Part shown: one piece after another, positions 51,307 to 59,300 of the stretch | Layout of the letters: each line of letters begins with the position of its first letter | Numbering within the stretch: the stretch's first letter is position 1 | The notes under the pieces: generated by a model | The model's input: only the letters and a program-made list of their open reading frames with translations | What the model was told of the DNA's origin: nothing | Database searches by the model: none | Made by a program: the position numbers and the translations under genes | Source of the DNA: Rhodoglobus sp. | GTDB lineage: Bacteria > Actinomycetota > Actinomycetes > Actinomycetales > Microbacteriaceae | Direction of reading: 5' to 3' | DNA: 64,000 bases | Assembly: GCA_025463605.1 (NCBI GenBank) | Contig: JAODAV010000001.1 | Coordinates: forward strand, 248,001-312,000

Positions 51307-52379
51307 CAGAGCTCTCGGCCGTTGCGGCCGCCGCCGGTGCCTGAATACGGACGACCCGGATCCCAGTCGTCACCGGTCGGCGGCTGCGCGCCGTCGAGCG
51401 GGAGCAGCACGGTGCCACCGATGCGGGCCGACTGGTACGCGGCCTCGACAACCTCGAGCGCCTGCAGCGAGGTGTCGGGGATGCCGTAGTCCCGCTCTCC
51501 GGAACGGATCTGCTTCGCGAGGAACTCGAGGTGGCGCTGGTGACCGCTGACCTCGAAAGGCTCGACGTCGATGCGCGTGCGATCATTCCCGGGCGTCACG
51601 AGCGTGTAGTACCCCTCGTAGGCACCGAACTCGATGAACCCGTTGTCTCCGATGATGCGGAAGAGGCAGACAGTGTCGTTCCTCGACATCGGCACGTGGT
51701 CGCCCGTGTGCATGAGCACGCGCACGCCACTGGCGGTACGGCCGAGGGTGATTGCATCCGTCTCGACCTGCATGCCGTCCCGGAACGTGCGCGTAGACCG
51801 GTCGGTCGCCGCGAGAACGAACTCGACGGGCGAACCGTCCACGAGCGACAGGAAGAACTGCAGCCAGTGGATGCCCGCGTTGATGATGTCCCAGGTCGTG
51901 CATTCCATCTCGACGACGCGCAGTGGGCCAATGGCACCATCCGCGATCTGCGCGATGATCTTTTGCGCGGCGGCCTGGGCCATGAGGCCGTGCGGAACGA
52001 CGACCGGCAGATCGTGTCCCTTTATGGTCTCAAGGATCTCTTTGCCGGCGGCCGTCGTGTCTCCGAGAGGCTTTTCGACCAGCAGACCCCGGATTCCAGG
52101 GATCTCGACCGCAGCCTTGGTCAGCGGGAGGTGGGTCGGCGCGTACGTCGAGACGCAGACGACGTCCGACGGCACGGCCGCGAACATCTCCTCCGCGGTC
52201 GCGAAGGTCGCGACCGCACCGCCGGTCTTCTCAGTCACGCGACCGCGAGCGGCCTCGCTCATGTCAGCGACGCCGATCAGGGTGAAGTCGTCGGAGGCGA
52301 GTAGCGCGTCGATGCTGAGCGTGCCGCCGGCACCCGCGCCGACTACGGTCGCGGTAAGTGGGGTGGTGTCGTGGGCCAT
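51306..52379 (-). CDS. Gfo/Idh/MocA family oxidoreductase
   Basis: 357-aa oxidoreductase with a standard cofactor motif (VVGAGAGGTLSIDALLASDDF) and the conserved EKPLGDT lysine motif (LLVEKP). The substrate domain includes MECTTWDIINAGIHWLQFFLSL, where the aspartate and histidine of GIHW are probable catalytic residues. It is the first gene of the nine-gene operon running to 40298 and is 44 bases downstream of the beta-helix gene. Together with the next gene it may oxidise the released sugar to a lactone, the entry step of the pathway; that is inferred. Confidence 0.88.
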   Translation of the reverse strand: MAHDTTPLTATVVGAGAGGTLSIDALLASDDFTLIGVADMSEAARGRVTEKTGGAVATFATAEEMFAAVPSDVVCVSTYAPTHLPLTKAAVEIPGIRGLLVEKPLGDTTAAGKEILETIKGHDLPVVVPHGLMAQAAAQKIIAQIADGAIGPLRVVEMECTTWDIINAGIHWLQFFLSLVDGSPVEFVLAATDRSTRTFRDGMQVETDAITLGRTASGVRVLMHTGDHVPMSRNDTVCLFRIIGDNGFIEFGAYEGYYTLVTPGNDRTRIDVEPFEVSGHQRHLEFLAKQIRSGERDYGIPDTSLQALEVVEAAYQSARIGGTVLLPLDGAQPPTGDDWDPGRPYSGTGGGRNGREL

Positions 52380-52423
52380 GGGGCCTGTGTTCCCTTTCTT
52401 TGGATGGTGTTCGCGAGTGCTGG

Positions 52424-53857
52424 TCAGACGAGATTGAGGTCGACGACTTTGTTGATCCCGCCGTTGTCGACGAGCCCTGCGGTCGCATTGCTTGTGAGCA
52501 GGTTGGAGGTGATGACGTAGTTGTCTACGCCCGCATCGATCTGGATGCCGACCCCCACGGGCCGCAACTCGGGGTAGATGCCGTTCGTGCGCACGGAGTT
52601 GCCAGAGATCACGCTCTGCGATGCCCCTCCGGTAAGGAGCACGCCGTAGCCGCCGTTCACGCCCTGGGCGTTGATGCTGATGTCGTTACCGGTGATCGTC
52701 CACGCGCCCGATTCGGCATAAATTCCGGAGCCTGCCGCATTGAACATCTTGCAGCCGGACACCGTGACGTTCGACGGGTGCAGGATCGAGCCGGTGTGCG
52801 CCCGCAGCAGCGCGCCGTCCGGGTGCCCGGCGCCGCCATACCCGCTATTACTGAACCATGTGTTCTGGAACGTGAGCACGTAGAGGCCGTTCTCCTTGAT
52901 CTCGACGTTGTGCTGGTAGGAGCCGTCAAGCACGACCTCGTTGAAGACGATCTCCCGGTTGGGCATTCCCGCCAGCGTGTCGTCGATCAGGACGTTGGTG
53001 CCGTTCAGGTAGAACACGGCGTCGTTGAAGTACACGCCTCCTACTCCGCCACCCACCTGCACACCGATCGGAGTGAAGGAGATGAGCGTTCCGCCCGTGA
53101 TCCATACGTCGGCGCCCACCGTCTCACCCCACAGTGCGATCCCGCGGTTCTGCGCCTGGATCTTGAGGTTCTCAAGGCTCACGAACGTGAAGTTGTGGAT
53201 CGTGAACGAGTCCCAGAGGTTGTTGGCGTAGATACGGGAAATCGCGTGCACGTTGATGACTCGGAAGTCCTGGATCGTGTCGAGCGCGAGAGCGGCGCCG
53301 CTTGTCTTCTGCACCGTCGAGATGATGGCGAAGTCGTAGAAGAGTCCGTTGGCCACGTTGGCGGTCGCCCCAGTGGCTTGCGCTACGCGGAGGATGTCCC
53401 CTGCGGCGAATGAGCACGCCAGGATGCTCGACGCACCCTCCCCTTGGAAGCTCATGTTGTTGCCGGTGATCAGGAGCGTGCTCGTGGTCTTGAAAGTGCC
53501 GGACGGCAGGTACACGGTACCGCCGCCAATGGCCTGGGCTGCGTCAATCGCCTGCTGGATCGCCGCGGTGTCGTCGGCCGTGCCGTCGCCCACCGCGCCG
53601 AAGTCGCGCACATTGAACACTTCATGCTCGAGCGGCCCGCTGCTGGTCTTCTTCTTGGCGGCTAGCACGTCGGGCTTCTCGACGGCTAACCCGTCGGACG
53701 CGCTCGCTGGGCTTGGCGCCGCGAGGGTCGCTGCGGAGACTCCGCCGACCGTTGCTGCCGTGAGGAAGGTGCGTCGTAGCATCGCCTTGGTGCGCGGATG
53801 CTGCGCCTGCTCGAAGTCGAATGAACCTGTATCGCCGATCGAATTGGTGCCAGTCAT
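52424..53857 (-). CDS. TAT-exported pectate-lyase-like beta-helix protein
   Basis: 477-aa exported protein. The twin-arginine signal is LRRTFLTAATVGGVSAATLAAPSPASA (R28, R29), so it crosses the membrane folded. The mature part begins with the pectate-lyase-3/GH28-related block FNVRDFGAVGDGTADDTAAIQQAIDAAQAIGGGTVYLPSGTF, then a right-handed beta helix of repeated strands (for example VTVSGCKMFNAAGSGIYAESGAWTITGNDISI). Proteins of this type are lyases or glycosidases on uronate-containing polymers. No catalytic residue can be assigned by eye. A strong GGAGG lies 6 bases before the ATG. A CTATCTGATAG site lies in the divergent region with the GntR gene. Confidence 0.85.
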   Translation of the reverse strand: MTGTNSIGDTGSFDFEQAQHPRTKAMLRRTFLTAATVGGVSAATLAAPSPASASDGLAVEKPDVLAAKKKTSSGPLEHEVFNVRDFGAVGDGTADDTAAIQQAIDAAQAIGGGTVYLPSGTFKTTSTLLITGNNMSFQGEGASSILACSFAAGDILRVAQATGATANVANGLFYDFAIISTVQKTSGAALALDTIQDFRVINVHAISRIYANNLWDSFTIHNFTFVSLENLKIQAQNRGIALWGETVGADVWITGGTLISFTPIGVQVGGGVGGVYFNDAVFYLNGTNVLIDDTLAGMPNREIVFNEVVLDGSYQHNVEIKENGLYVLTFQNTWFSNSGYGGAGHPDGALLRAHTGSILHPSNVTVSGCKMFNAAGSGIYAESGAWTITGNDISINAQGVNGGYGVLLTGGASQSVISGNSVRTNGIYPELRPVGVGIQIDAGVDNYVITSNLLTSNATAGLVDNGGINKVVDLNLV

Positions 53858-53899
53858 CGTTCTCCTCCTTGAGAACTCGGTGTGTGAGCAGTCCAGAGT

Positions 53900-53910
53900 C
53901 TATCTGATAG
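53900..53910. promoter_or_regulatory. Candidate GntR operator, copy 1
   Basis: CTATCTGATAG is an 11-bp palindrome about a central T, in the divergent region between the beta-helix gene (43 bases from its start) and the GntR gene (81 bases from its start). The 9-base core TATCTGATA recurs at 54789-54797. Two copies only, one on each side of the regulator gene, make it the best candidate for its own binding site. Confidence 0.55.
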
Positions 53911-53990
53911 GTGTCCGCCGTCAAGGCGTCAGGAGGAACAAATCTGGATGAAAGTGCCAGTACTCTTGCACTACCGGACCTTGGAGGGAC

Positions 53991-54716
53991 ATGGACGAGC
54001 CGATAGCTACGGACGAAGCACTGGCAAGCAAGCCGAGGAACCAGATGGCACTCGTAGTCGAGCGCGTCGAAAACCTCGTGTTCGACGAACTCGAGCCGGG
54101 CCACGAGCTGCCATCCGAGGGTGCCCTCGCTCAGGACCTGGGCGTCAGCCGGCTGACCGTTCGCGAGGGAATGCGCCAGTTGAGCGCGCGCGGACTGATC
54201 GAAGTCCACAACGGCCGCCGGCCCATTGTCGCTTCTCCGAACGGTAAGGGCATCGGGGACTTCTTCCGCAATGCGATCCGGCGCGATCCCCGCGCGCTGC
54301 TCGATCTTCTTGAGGTGAGACAGGCGCTGGAGGTGCACATCGCCCTTCTCGCAGCCCGGAACACCAGTCGTTCCAGCATCACGGCCATGCAAGCGGCGAT
54401 CGAGGACATGCGCAGCGGGATCGAGGATCCGGACGCGTTCAACGAGGCCGATGTCCACTTCCACGAACTGCTCGCCGCAGCGACTGGTAACCAGATGCTG
54501 ACTACCCTCATCGAGGAGTTGTCTGACTCGCAGCGCTCCAGTCGGGTGCAGAGCCTCGTCGGCCATACCAAGCTAGGGCGGCAGCTCGACGAGGTGCTCC
54601 AGCAGCACACGGCAATTCTCGAGTGCGTCGAGCGTCGAGATGAGAGCGGCGCGGCAGCCGCCATGCGCCGCCACCTCCGCAGCACCGGAAAAGACCTCAT
54701 CGCGGCATTGCGTTAG
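53991..54716 (+). CDS. GntR family (FCD) transcriptional regulator
   Basis: 241-aa regulator. The winged-helix domain (about 18-85) contains ELPSEGALAQDLGVSRLTVREGMRQLSARGLIEVHNGRRPIV, and the FCD domain (about 100-235) contains the FHELLAAATGN block and the EVLQQHTAILECVERRD block, whose acidic and histidine residues usually bind metal and effector. GGAGG lies 3-7 bases before the ATG. It separates the beta-helix/operon side from the dehydratase/ABC side and probably represses both until a sugar acid binds. The best operator candidate is TATCTGATA, found both before this gene and before 54878. Confidence 0.9.
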   Translation: MDEPIATDEALASKPRNQMALVVERVENLVFDELEPGHELPSEGALAQDLGVSRLTVREGMRQLSARGLIEVHNGRRPIVASPNGKGIGDFFRNAIRRDPRALLDLLEVRQALEVHIALLAARNTSRSSITAMQAAIEDMRSGIEDPDAFNEADVHFHELLAAATGNQMLTTLIEELSDSQRSSRVQSLVGHTKLGRQLDEVLQQHTAILECVERRDESGAAAAMRRHLRSTGKDLIAALR

Positions 54717-54775
54717 CCCATCGGGTCAGCGCGACACAGCTAGGTCTGCGTTGACGGTGCAAATCCGTTGCTTGT

Positions 54776-54799
54776 GGTTTTCAAAACCTATCTGATACT
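54776..54799 (+). promoter_or_regulatory. Candidate GntR operator copy 2 and promoter of the dehydratase-ABC operon
   Basis: A perfect 13-bp palindrome GGTTTTCAAAACC (54776-54788) directly abuts the second TATCTGATA core (54789-54797). GATACT (54794-54799) can serve as -10 with TTGTGG (54772-54777) as a weak -35 spaced by 16 bases. The core ends 81 bases before the dehydratase ATG, the same distance as copy 1 from the GntR start. Confidence 0.45.
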
Positions 54800-54877
54800 C
54801 TTCGGAACAGTCGTCGACGGGGACACGGGTTCCCGAGCACGCAGAGCGACGCACTAGCCAGCACTCGAGGAATATCA

Positions 54878-56074
54878 ATGAAGATCTCCCGCATCGTCAC
54901 CACGGTCGTCGGAACGCCATGGCGCGAACTCACGTTCGTCGAACTGGAGACCGACGATGGTCGAGTCGGCGTCGGGGAAGTCCGCATGGTCAACAAGACC
55001 GAGACCCTGCTCGCCTGCATCAAGGAGCTCGGAGAGCGCTACGTCATTGGAGCAAGCCCGTTCGATGTCGAGAGGATCGCATACGGCGTGCAGTGGAGCG
55101 AGTATGGTCGCGCGGGTGAGGTAGCCCAGTCGGCCCTTGCCGCTATCGACATCGCATGTTGGGACCTGATCGGCCAGGCCGTGGGCCTGCCGGTGTGGAA
55201 GCTCCTTGGCGGCCAATTCCGCTCGATTGTTCCCGCCTATGCGAATGGCTGGTACCAGGGCGAGCGCGAGCCGGCGCAGATCGCCGAACTCGCACAGACG
55301 GTCGTTGCCCGCGGATACCGCGGTATGAAGCTCGACCCGTTCGGTGCCGCCTCGGCGGAACTCGGGCCGGGGGAGCTGGCGCGCTCCGTCGCGATCGTCG
55401 AGGCAGTAAGGGATTCCGTCGGCCCCGACGTGGCCCTCATGATCGAGCTGCACGGCCGCTTCCGTGCGGCGGCCGCATCCCGTATTGCCGACGCACTCGA
55501 GCCGTTCAATCCCGAGTGGCTCGAGGAGCCCGTGCCTCCGACCAACGTGACGGGCCTGCGCAACGTGCGCCACTCCACTTCGCAGCCCATCGCCACCGGC
55601 GAGCGCAGCCACGCGATGGATGACCTCATCCCCCTCCTGGAGGAGGGGCTCGTGGATGTGCTCCAGATCGATGTGACCCACTTCGGCGGCATCACCGGCG
55701 TGCGCAAAGCCGCCGCCTGGGCTGCGGCCTACAACGTGCCCATCGCCCCCCACAACGTGTGCGGCCCAGTGGGTACCGCCGCGAACGTACACCTCGGAAT
55801 CGCGACACCCAACTTCAAGGTGCTCGAGCACTTCAACGATTTCGCCGACTCGTGGGTAAGCGATCTCGTCGATATCGCGCCAGCGGTGGATCCGACCACG
55901 GGCGGCTTCGGGCTCCCCGGCCGTCCCGGTCTCGGGCTGACGCTGAATCGGGCCGCGGCGGCCGAACATCCCGCTAACGGCGCGACCTTCAATCTGTTCG
56001 CCGTCGGCTGGGAGAAACGCCAGGGCACCGCCCTTGGTGCCGCGCATGCCGACGCGCCCAGCCGCGCCCTCTAG
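54878..56074 (+). CDS. Enolase-superfamily sugar-acid dehydratase, galactonate dehydratase-like
   Basis: 398-aa member of the mandelate racemase/muconate lactonising enzyme family. Compared with DgoD numbering (recalled), all key residues fit with a constant offset of +7: metal ligands E216 and E242, D265, catalytic H292 (APHNVCGP) and E317, and H192. The first metal ligand, Asp in DgoD, is E190 here (IELHGRF). It should dehydrate an aldonic acid to a 2-keto-3-deoxy acid, which the SDR and FAH-family enzymes of the other operon can then use. It leads an operon with the ABC importer and is downstream of the CTATCTGATA-type site. L- or D-sugar acid cannot be decided. Confidence 0.88.
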   Translation: MKISRIVTTVVGTPWRELTFVELETDDGRVGVGEVRMVNKTETLLACIKELGERYVIGASPFDVERIAYGVQWSEYGRAGEVAQSALAAIDIACWDLIGQAVGLPVWKLLGGQFRSIVPAYANGWYQGEREPAQIAELAQTVVARGYRGMKLDPFGAASAELGPGELARSVAIVEAVRDSVGPDVALMIELHGRFRAAAASRIADALEPFNPEWLEEPVPPTNVTGLRNVRHSTSQPIATGERSHAMDDLIPLLEEGLVDVLQIDVTHFGGITGVRKAAAWAAAYNVPIAPHNVCGPVGTAANVHLGIATPNFKVLEHFNDFADSWVSDLVDIAPAVDPTTGGFGLPGRPGLGLTLNRAAAAEHPANGATFNLFAVGWEKRQGTALGAAHADAPSRAL

Positions 56075-56140
56075 ATCGGCAGGCCAGCGGCCTCACACAC
56101 CTGCACCCCCAACAACAGATCGAAGAAAGTGAGACACAGA

Positions 56141-57457
56141 ATGCAACGAAGCATCAAGAGAGTCCTCGCGCTTGCAGCGGCCACTGTCATCACGGTGAGC
56201 CTCGCGGCATGTTCCCAGGGCTCGTCCGGCAGTGACGACGGTGAGTCGACGGGCAAACTCGTCGTCTGGGACCTCCTGGTCGGCAGCGACCCGAACTGGA
56301 AGGCGGTCATGGATGACGTGGACGCGCAGTTCGAAGAAGCTCACCCCGGCGTCGAGATCGACCGCGTGGCACAGCCTGCCGACCCAACGGTCATCAAGCA
56401 GCTCATGCAGGCGGCAGCGCAGTCCAAGAGCGGTCCAGATCTCATCATGATCTGGGCCTGGGGTGACGTACTCACGCTCAAGCCATCGCTCACGCCTATC
56501 GACCAGTACATCTCGGACGAGGAGCGTGACAGCCTGAACGGATGGGAGGGCGTCACCTTCGACGACCAGACCTACGGTGTGCCCATCGGCCTGCAGGGGC
56601 TCGGAATCACGTACAACAAGCAGTTGTTCGAACAGGCGGGCCTCGACCCCGACAGCCCGCCGGACTCGGTGGACACGCTGATCGACTCGTGTGACGCGCT
56701 CAACGCGGCAGGTATCACTCCCATCGGCGGCGGCAACAAGGAAGGCTACCTGAGTGGCTGGACGTACTCGACCCTCTTCGCGGGATCGGCCACTGCTGAT
56801 CAGGCGGCGGCGCTTGCCGACTACAACACACCGCTCAACGAGGCGCCCGTCTCGGATGCTATTGGCGGCGTGATGGATCTCGTGGATGCCGGATGTTTCA
56901 GCCCCGATATGCCCGCAACGCCGTGGTACCCGGACGGCTTCGAGGACTTCCAGGCAGGCAAGACCGCGATGCAGTTCACGATCTACAGCCAGTTCGGTTA
57001 CATGCAGGACCCGACCATCGGGCAGTACCTCGGGTTCATCCCGTCGCTCGAGAACACGGTTACTCCTGAGTTCCTTCCGGCCGGTGCCATGAATGTGTGG
57101 GCAGTCACCGACTTCTCTCCGCGCAAGAAGCTCGCAGCTGAACTTGCTCTATTCCAGGAGCAGGCGCAGTTCCAGCAGGAGCGACTCGACAAGGGCGGCT
57201 ACTTCCCGAACAATAAGGGGGTCACGTTCGACGACTTCCTCAGCCTTAACCCGGGCGTCGCACCGCTCATCGACTTGCTCCAGGACGGAACACCGACCTT
57301 CCTGCCCGCCCACAACATGCAGGATGCGAAGACGAACGACATCTTCCAGTCGCAGATCGAGCTGGCCATGCTTGGTCAGACGACGATCGAGGATGCCCTG
57401 CAGCAGGCAGAGGACTCGCGTCTCGACCAGCGGCCCATCCTCATGGGAACGGAGTAA
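56141..57457 (+). CDS. Carbohydrate ABC transporter substrate-binding lipoprotein
   Basis: 438-aa family-1 solute-binding lipoprotein. The signal peptide ends at the lipobox VSLAAC (C24). The mature protein begins in the usual way for oligosaccharide binders (LVVWDLLVGSDPNWKAVMDDVDAQFEEAHPGVEIDRV), and has LPAGAMNVWAVTDFSPRKKLAAEL near the end. ATG 56141 was chosen; GTG 56129 is possible. It follows the dehydratase gene by 66 bases and precedes the two permease genes. No ATPase gene is nearby, so a shared MsiK-type ATPase encoded elsewhere is expected, as is usual in actinobacteria. Confidence 0.92.
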   Translation: MQRSIKRVLALAAATVITVSLAACSQGSSGSDDGESTGKLVVWDLLVGSDPNWKAVMDDVDAQFEEAHPGVEIDRVAQPADPTVIKQLMQAAAQSKSGPDLIMIWAWGDVLTLKPSLTPIDQYISDEERDSLNGWEGVTFDDQTYGVPIGLQGLGITYNKQLFEQAGLDPDSPPDSVDTLIDSCDALNAAGITPIGGGNKEGYLSGWTYSTLFAGSATADQAAALADYNTPLNEAPVSDAIGGVMDLVDAGCFSPDMPATPWYPDGFEDFQAGKTAMQFTIYSQFGYMQDPTIGQYLGFIPSLENTVTPEFLPAGAMNVWAVTDFSPRKKLAAELALFQEQAQFQQERLDKGGYFPNNKGVTFDDFLSLNPGVAPLIDLLQDGTPTFLPAHNMQDAKTNDIFQSQIELAMLGQTTIEDALQQAEDSRLDQRPILMGTE

Positions 57458-57465
57458 CCAAGATC

Positions 57466-58395
57466 ATGACAACCACGGTGACGAGCAAGCGCCGATTGAG
57501 GAAGTACTCCTCACTGGGCTCTCTCGCCCTGTTCCTCGGACCGGCGCTGCTCGTCATCGTGGTCATCCGGATCTGGCCGGTGTTTCAAGGTGGTTACATC
57601 GCCTTCACGCGGTGGGACGGTATCCGGGACCCCGTGTTCATCGGATTCGACAACTTCACCAGGATGCTGTCTGACCCCATCCTGCTGACCGCGCTCGGCA
57701 ACACGGGAAAGATCCTCCTCCTCGCACCGATCTGGGTGATCGGCCCGATGCTGCTCGCCTCGGTGATCCAGGAGCGTGTGCCCGGCGCATCCTTCTTCAA
57801 GATCGCCTACGTACTGCCCGTGCTCGTCTCGCCCGTCGTCATCGGTACCCTCTTCGTGATCATCCTCGGACCGAACGGCCCGCTCAATACGGCCCTGCGT
57901 GGGATCGGACTCGGCTCCCTGGCCAACAACTGGACAGTCGATACCAACCTCGTCATGTGGATCGTCGCGGGTATGGTGATCTGGTCGAGCTTCGGACTGG
58001 GCGTGCTGCTCTTCACGGCGGCACTCGCGTCGGTGGACGAGAGCCTCTACGAAGCTGCTCGCATCGATGGCGCGAACTGGCTGCAGCGGTTCTGGCACGT
58101 CAGCGTGCCCTCCGTACGCGGAGTCACCGAATATTGGACGGTCATGGTCGTCATCATGGCGTTCTCCTCGGCGATCGTTCTCGGCTACGCGTTTTCGCAA
58201 GGCGGTCCCGGCTACGCGTCCACGACGGTCGACCTCTTCATCTACAACCAGGCCTTCAGGTACGGCGCCCCCGGGTACGCCACCGCGGTCGGCATCACCC
58301 TGTTCCTCCTGATCGGAATCCTCCTCGTGATATTTCTCAACCTGGCCCGTCGTCGTGGCGAGCTCATGTTCGACGACAGCGGGACCCCGCTGTGA
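57466..58395 (+). CDS. Sugar ABC transporter permease (MalF type)
   Basis: 309-aa permease with six hydrophobic helices and the EAA loop YEAARIDGANWLQRFWHVSVPSVRGV that contacts the ATPase. The MalF/UgpA-like order is clear (ALLVIVVIRIWPVFQGGYIAFTRWDG). It starts 8 bases after the binding-protein stop and overlaps the second permease by four bases (GTGA). It forms the channel with the next gene product. Confidence 0.92.
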   Translation: MTTTVTSKRRLRKYSSLGSLALFLGPALLVIVVIRIWPVFQGGYIAFTRWDGIRDPVFIGFDNFTRMLSDPILLTALGNTGKILLLAPIWVIGPMLLASVIQERVPGASFFKIAYVLPVLVSPVVIGTLFVIILGPNGPLNTALRGIGLGSLANNWTVDTNLVMWIVAGMVIWSSFGLGVLLFTAALASVDESLYEAARIDGANWLQRFWHVSVPSVRGVTEYWTVMVVIMAFSSAIVLGYAFSQGGPGYASTTVDLFIYNQAFRYGAPGYATAVGITLFLLIGILLVIFLNLARRRGELMFDDSGTPL

Positions 58396-59300
58396 CCGCA
58401 ACACTCGCTCCCGTCGTCGCGGACGCCGGTCCCCGTGAGGAACGGCCGCCGGTGTACAGGCGCCGCCGAAAGCGACTGAGCCTAGGCAAGCTCGTCGTCA
58501 TCATCGTGTGCTCCGCGATCGCGGCATCCACCATCTATCCATTCGTCTTCATGACCTTCACCGCGCTCAAGACCTCGGACGACTACGTTGGCAACAAGCT
58601 GGGATTGCCAATCCCACCGACGCTGGAGAACTTCGTGACCGCGGTGTCGGGCACTATGGGGATCTCCTTCGTGAACAGCGTGATCACGGTGAGCGCGGGA
58701 ACGATCCTCACGGTGATCCTTGGATGCATGGCCGGCTTTGGGTTCGCCTTCCTTCGTTTCCCGTTCCGAGCGGTCTTGCTCAGAATCATCATGATCATCA
58801 TGATCCTGCCGGTCACAGTGCTGATCCCGCCGATCTTCAAGGTCATCCTCGACCTGGGGCTCGTCAACACCTATCCCGGCCTGGTCCTGCTCTACGTGGG
58901 GCTGACGATTCCCGCGGGCGTCTACATGATGGCGACGTTCTTCATGGCCGTGCCCAAGGAGCTCGTGGAGTCAGCGCGCATCGATGGCGCGTCCACCTTC
59001 AGGGTGTTCCGCGAGGTCGCGGTGCCGCTGGCTCGACCCGCGTTCATCACGCTCGGCACATTCACGTTCCTCGGCCTATGGAACGAGCTGCTCTTCGCAC
59101 TTCTCGTCATGTCGTCGCCCGAGCAGCGCACACTTCCGGTGGCGATCGCTCTGCTGCGCCAGAGCGTGCAGAACCCGACACTCGTGCAGGACGCGATCAT
59201 CGCTGCAGGTCTGCTGCTCTCCGCCGCGCTTCCATTTTTGCTATTCGTACTGTTCAATCGACAAATCACGCAGGGACTCGTCGCAGGGGCGCTCAAGTGA
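58392..59300 (+). CDS. Sugar ABC transporter permease (MalG type)
   Basis: 302-aa permease with a basic cytoplasmic N-terminus, about six helices and the EAA loop VESARIDGASTFRVFREVAVPLARPA. It has the YPFVFMTFTALKTSDDY start and NSVITVSAGTILTVILGCMAGFGFA block of MalG/UgpE-type proteins. GTG 58392 overlaps the previous stop. The next gene starts on the last base of its stop codon. Confidence 0.92.
   Translation: MTATLAPVVADAGPREERPPVYRRRRKRLSLGKLVVIIVCSAIAASTIYPFVFMTFTALKTSDDYVGNKLGLPIPPTLENFVTAVSGTMGISFVNSVITVSAGTILTVILGCMAGFGFAFLRFPFRAVLLRIIMIIMILPVTVLIPPIFKVILDLGLVNTYPGLVLLYVGLTIPAGVYMMATFFMAVPKELVESARIDGASTFRVFREVAVPLARPAFITLGTFTFLGLWNELLFALLVMSSPEQRTLPVAIALLRQSVQNPTLVQDAIIAAGLLLSAALPFLLFVLFNRQITQGLVAGALK

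Noticed and set aside
50206-52379. Two adjacent Gfo/Idh genes as a possible 3-keto-glycoside cleavage system
   Set aside because: That mechanism needs a partner lyase of the AP-endonuclease-2-like type, and none is encoded nearby, while a normal GH36 glycosidase is present.
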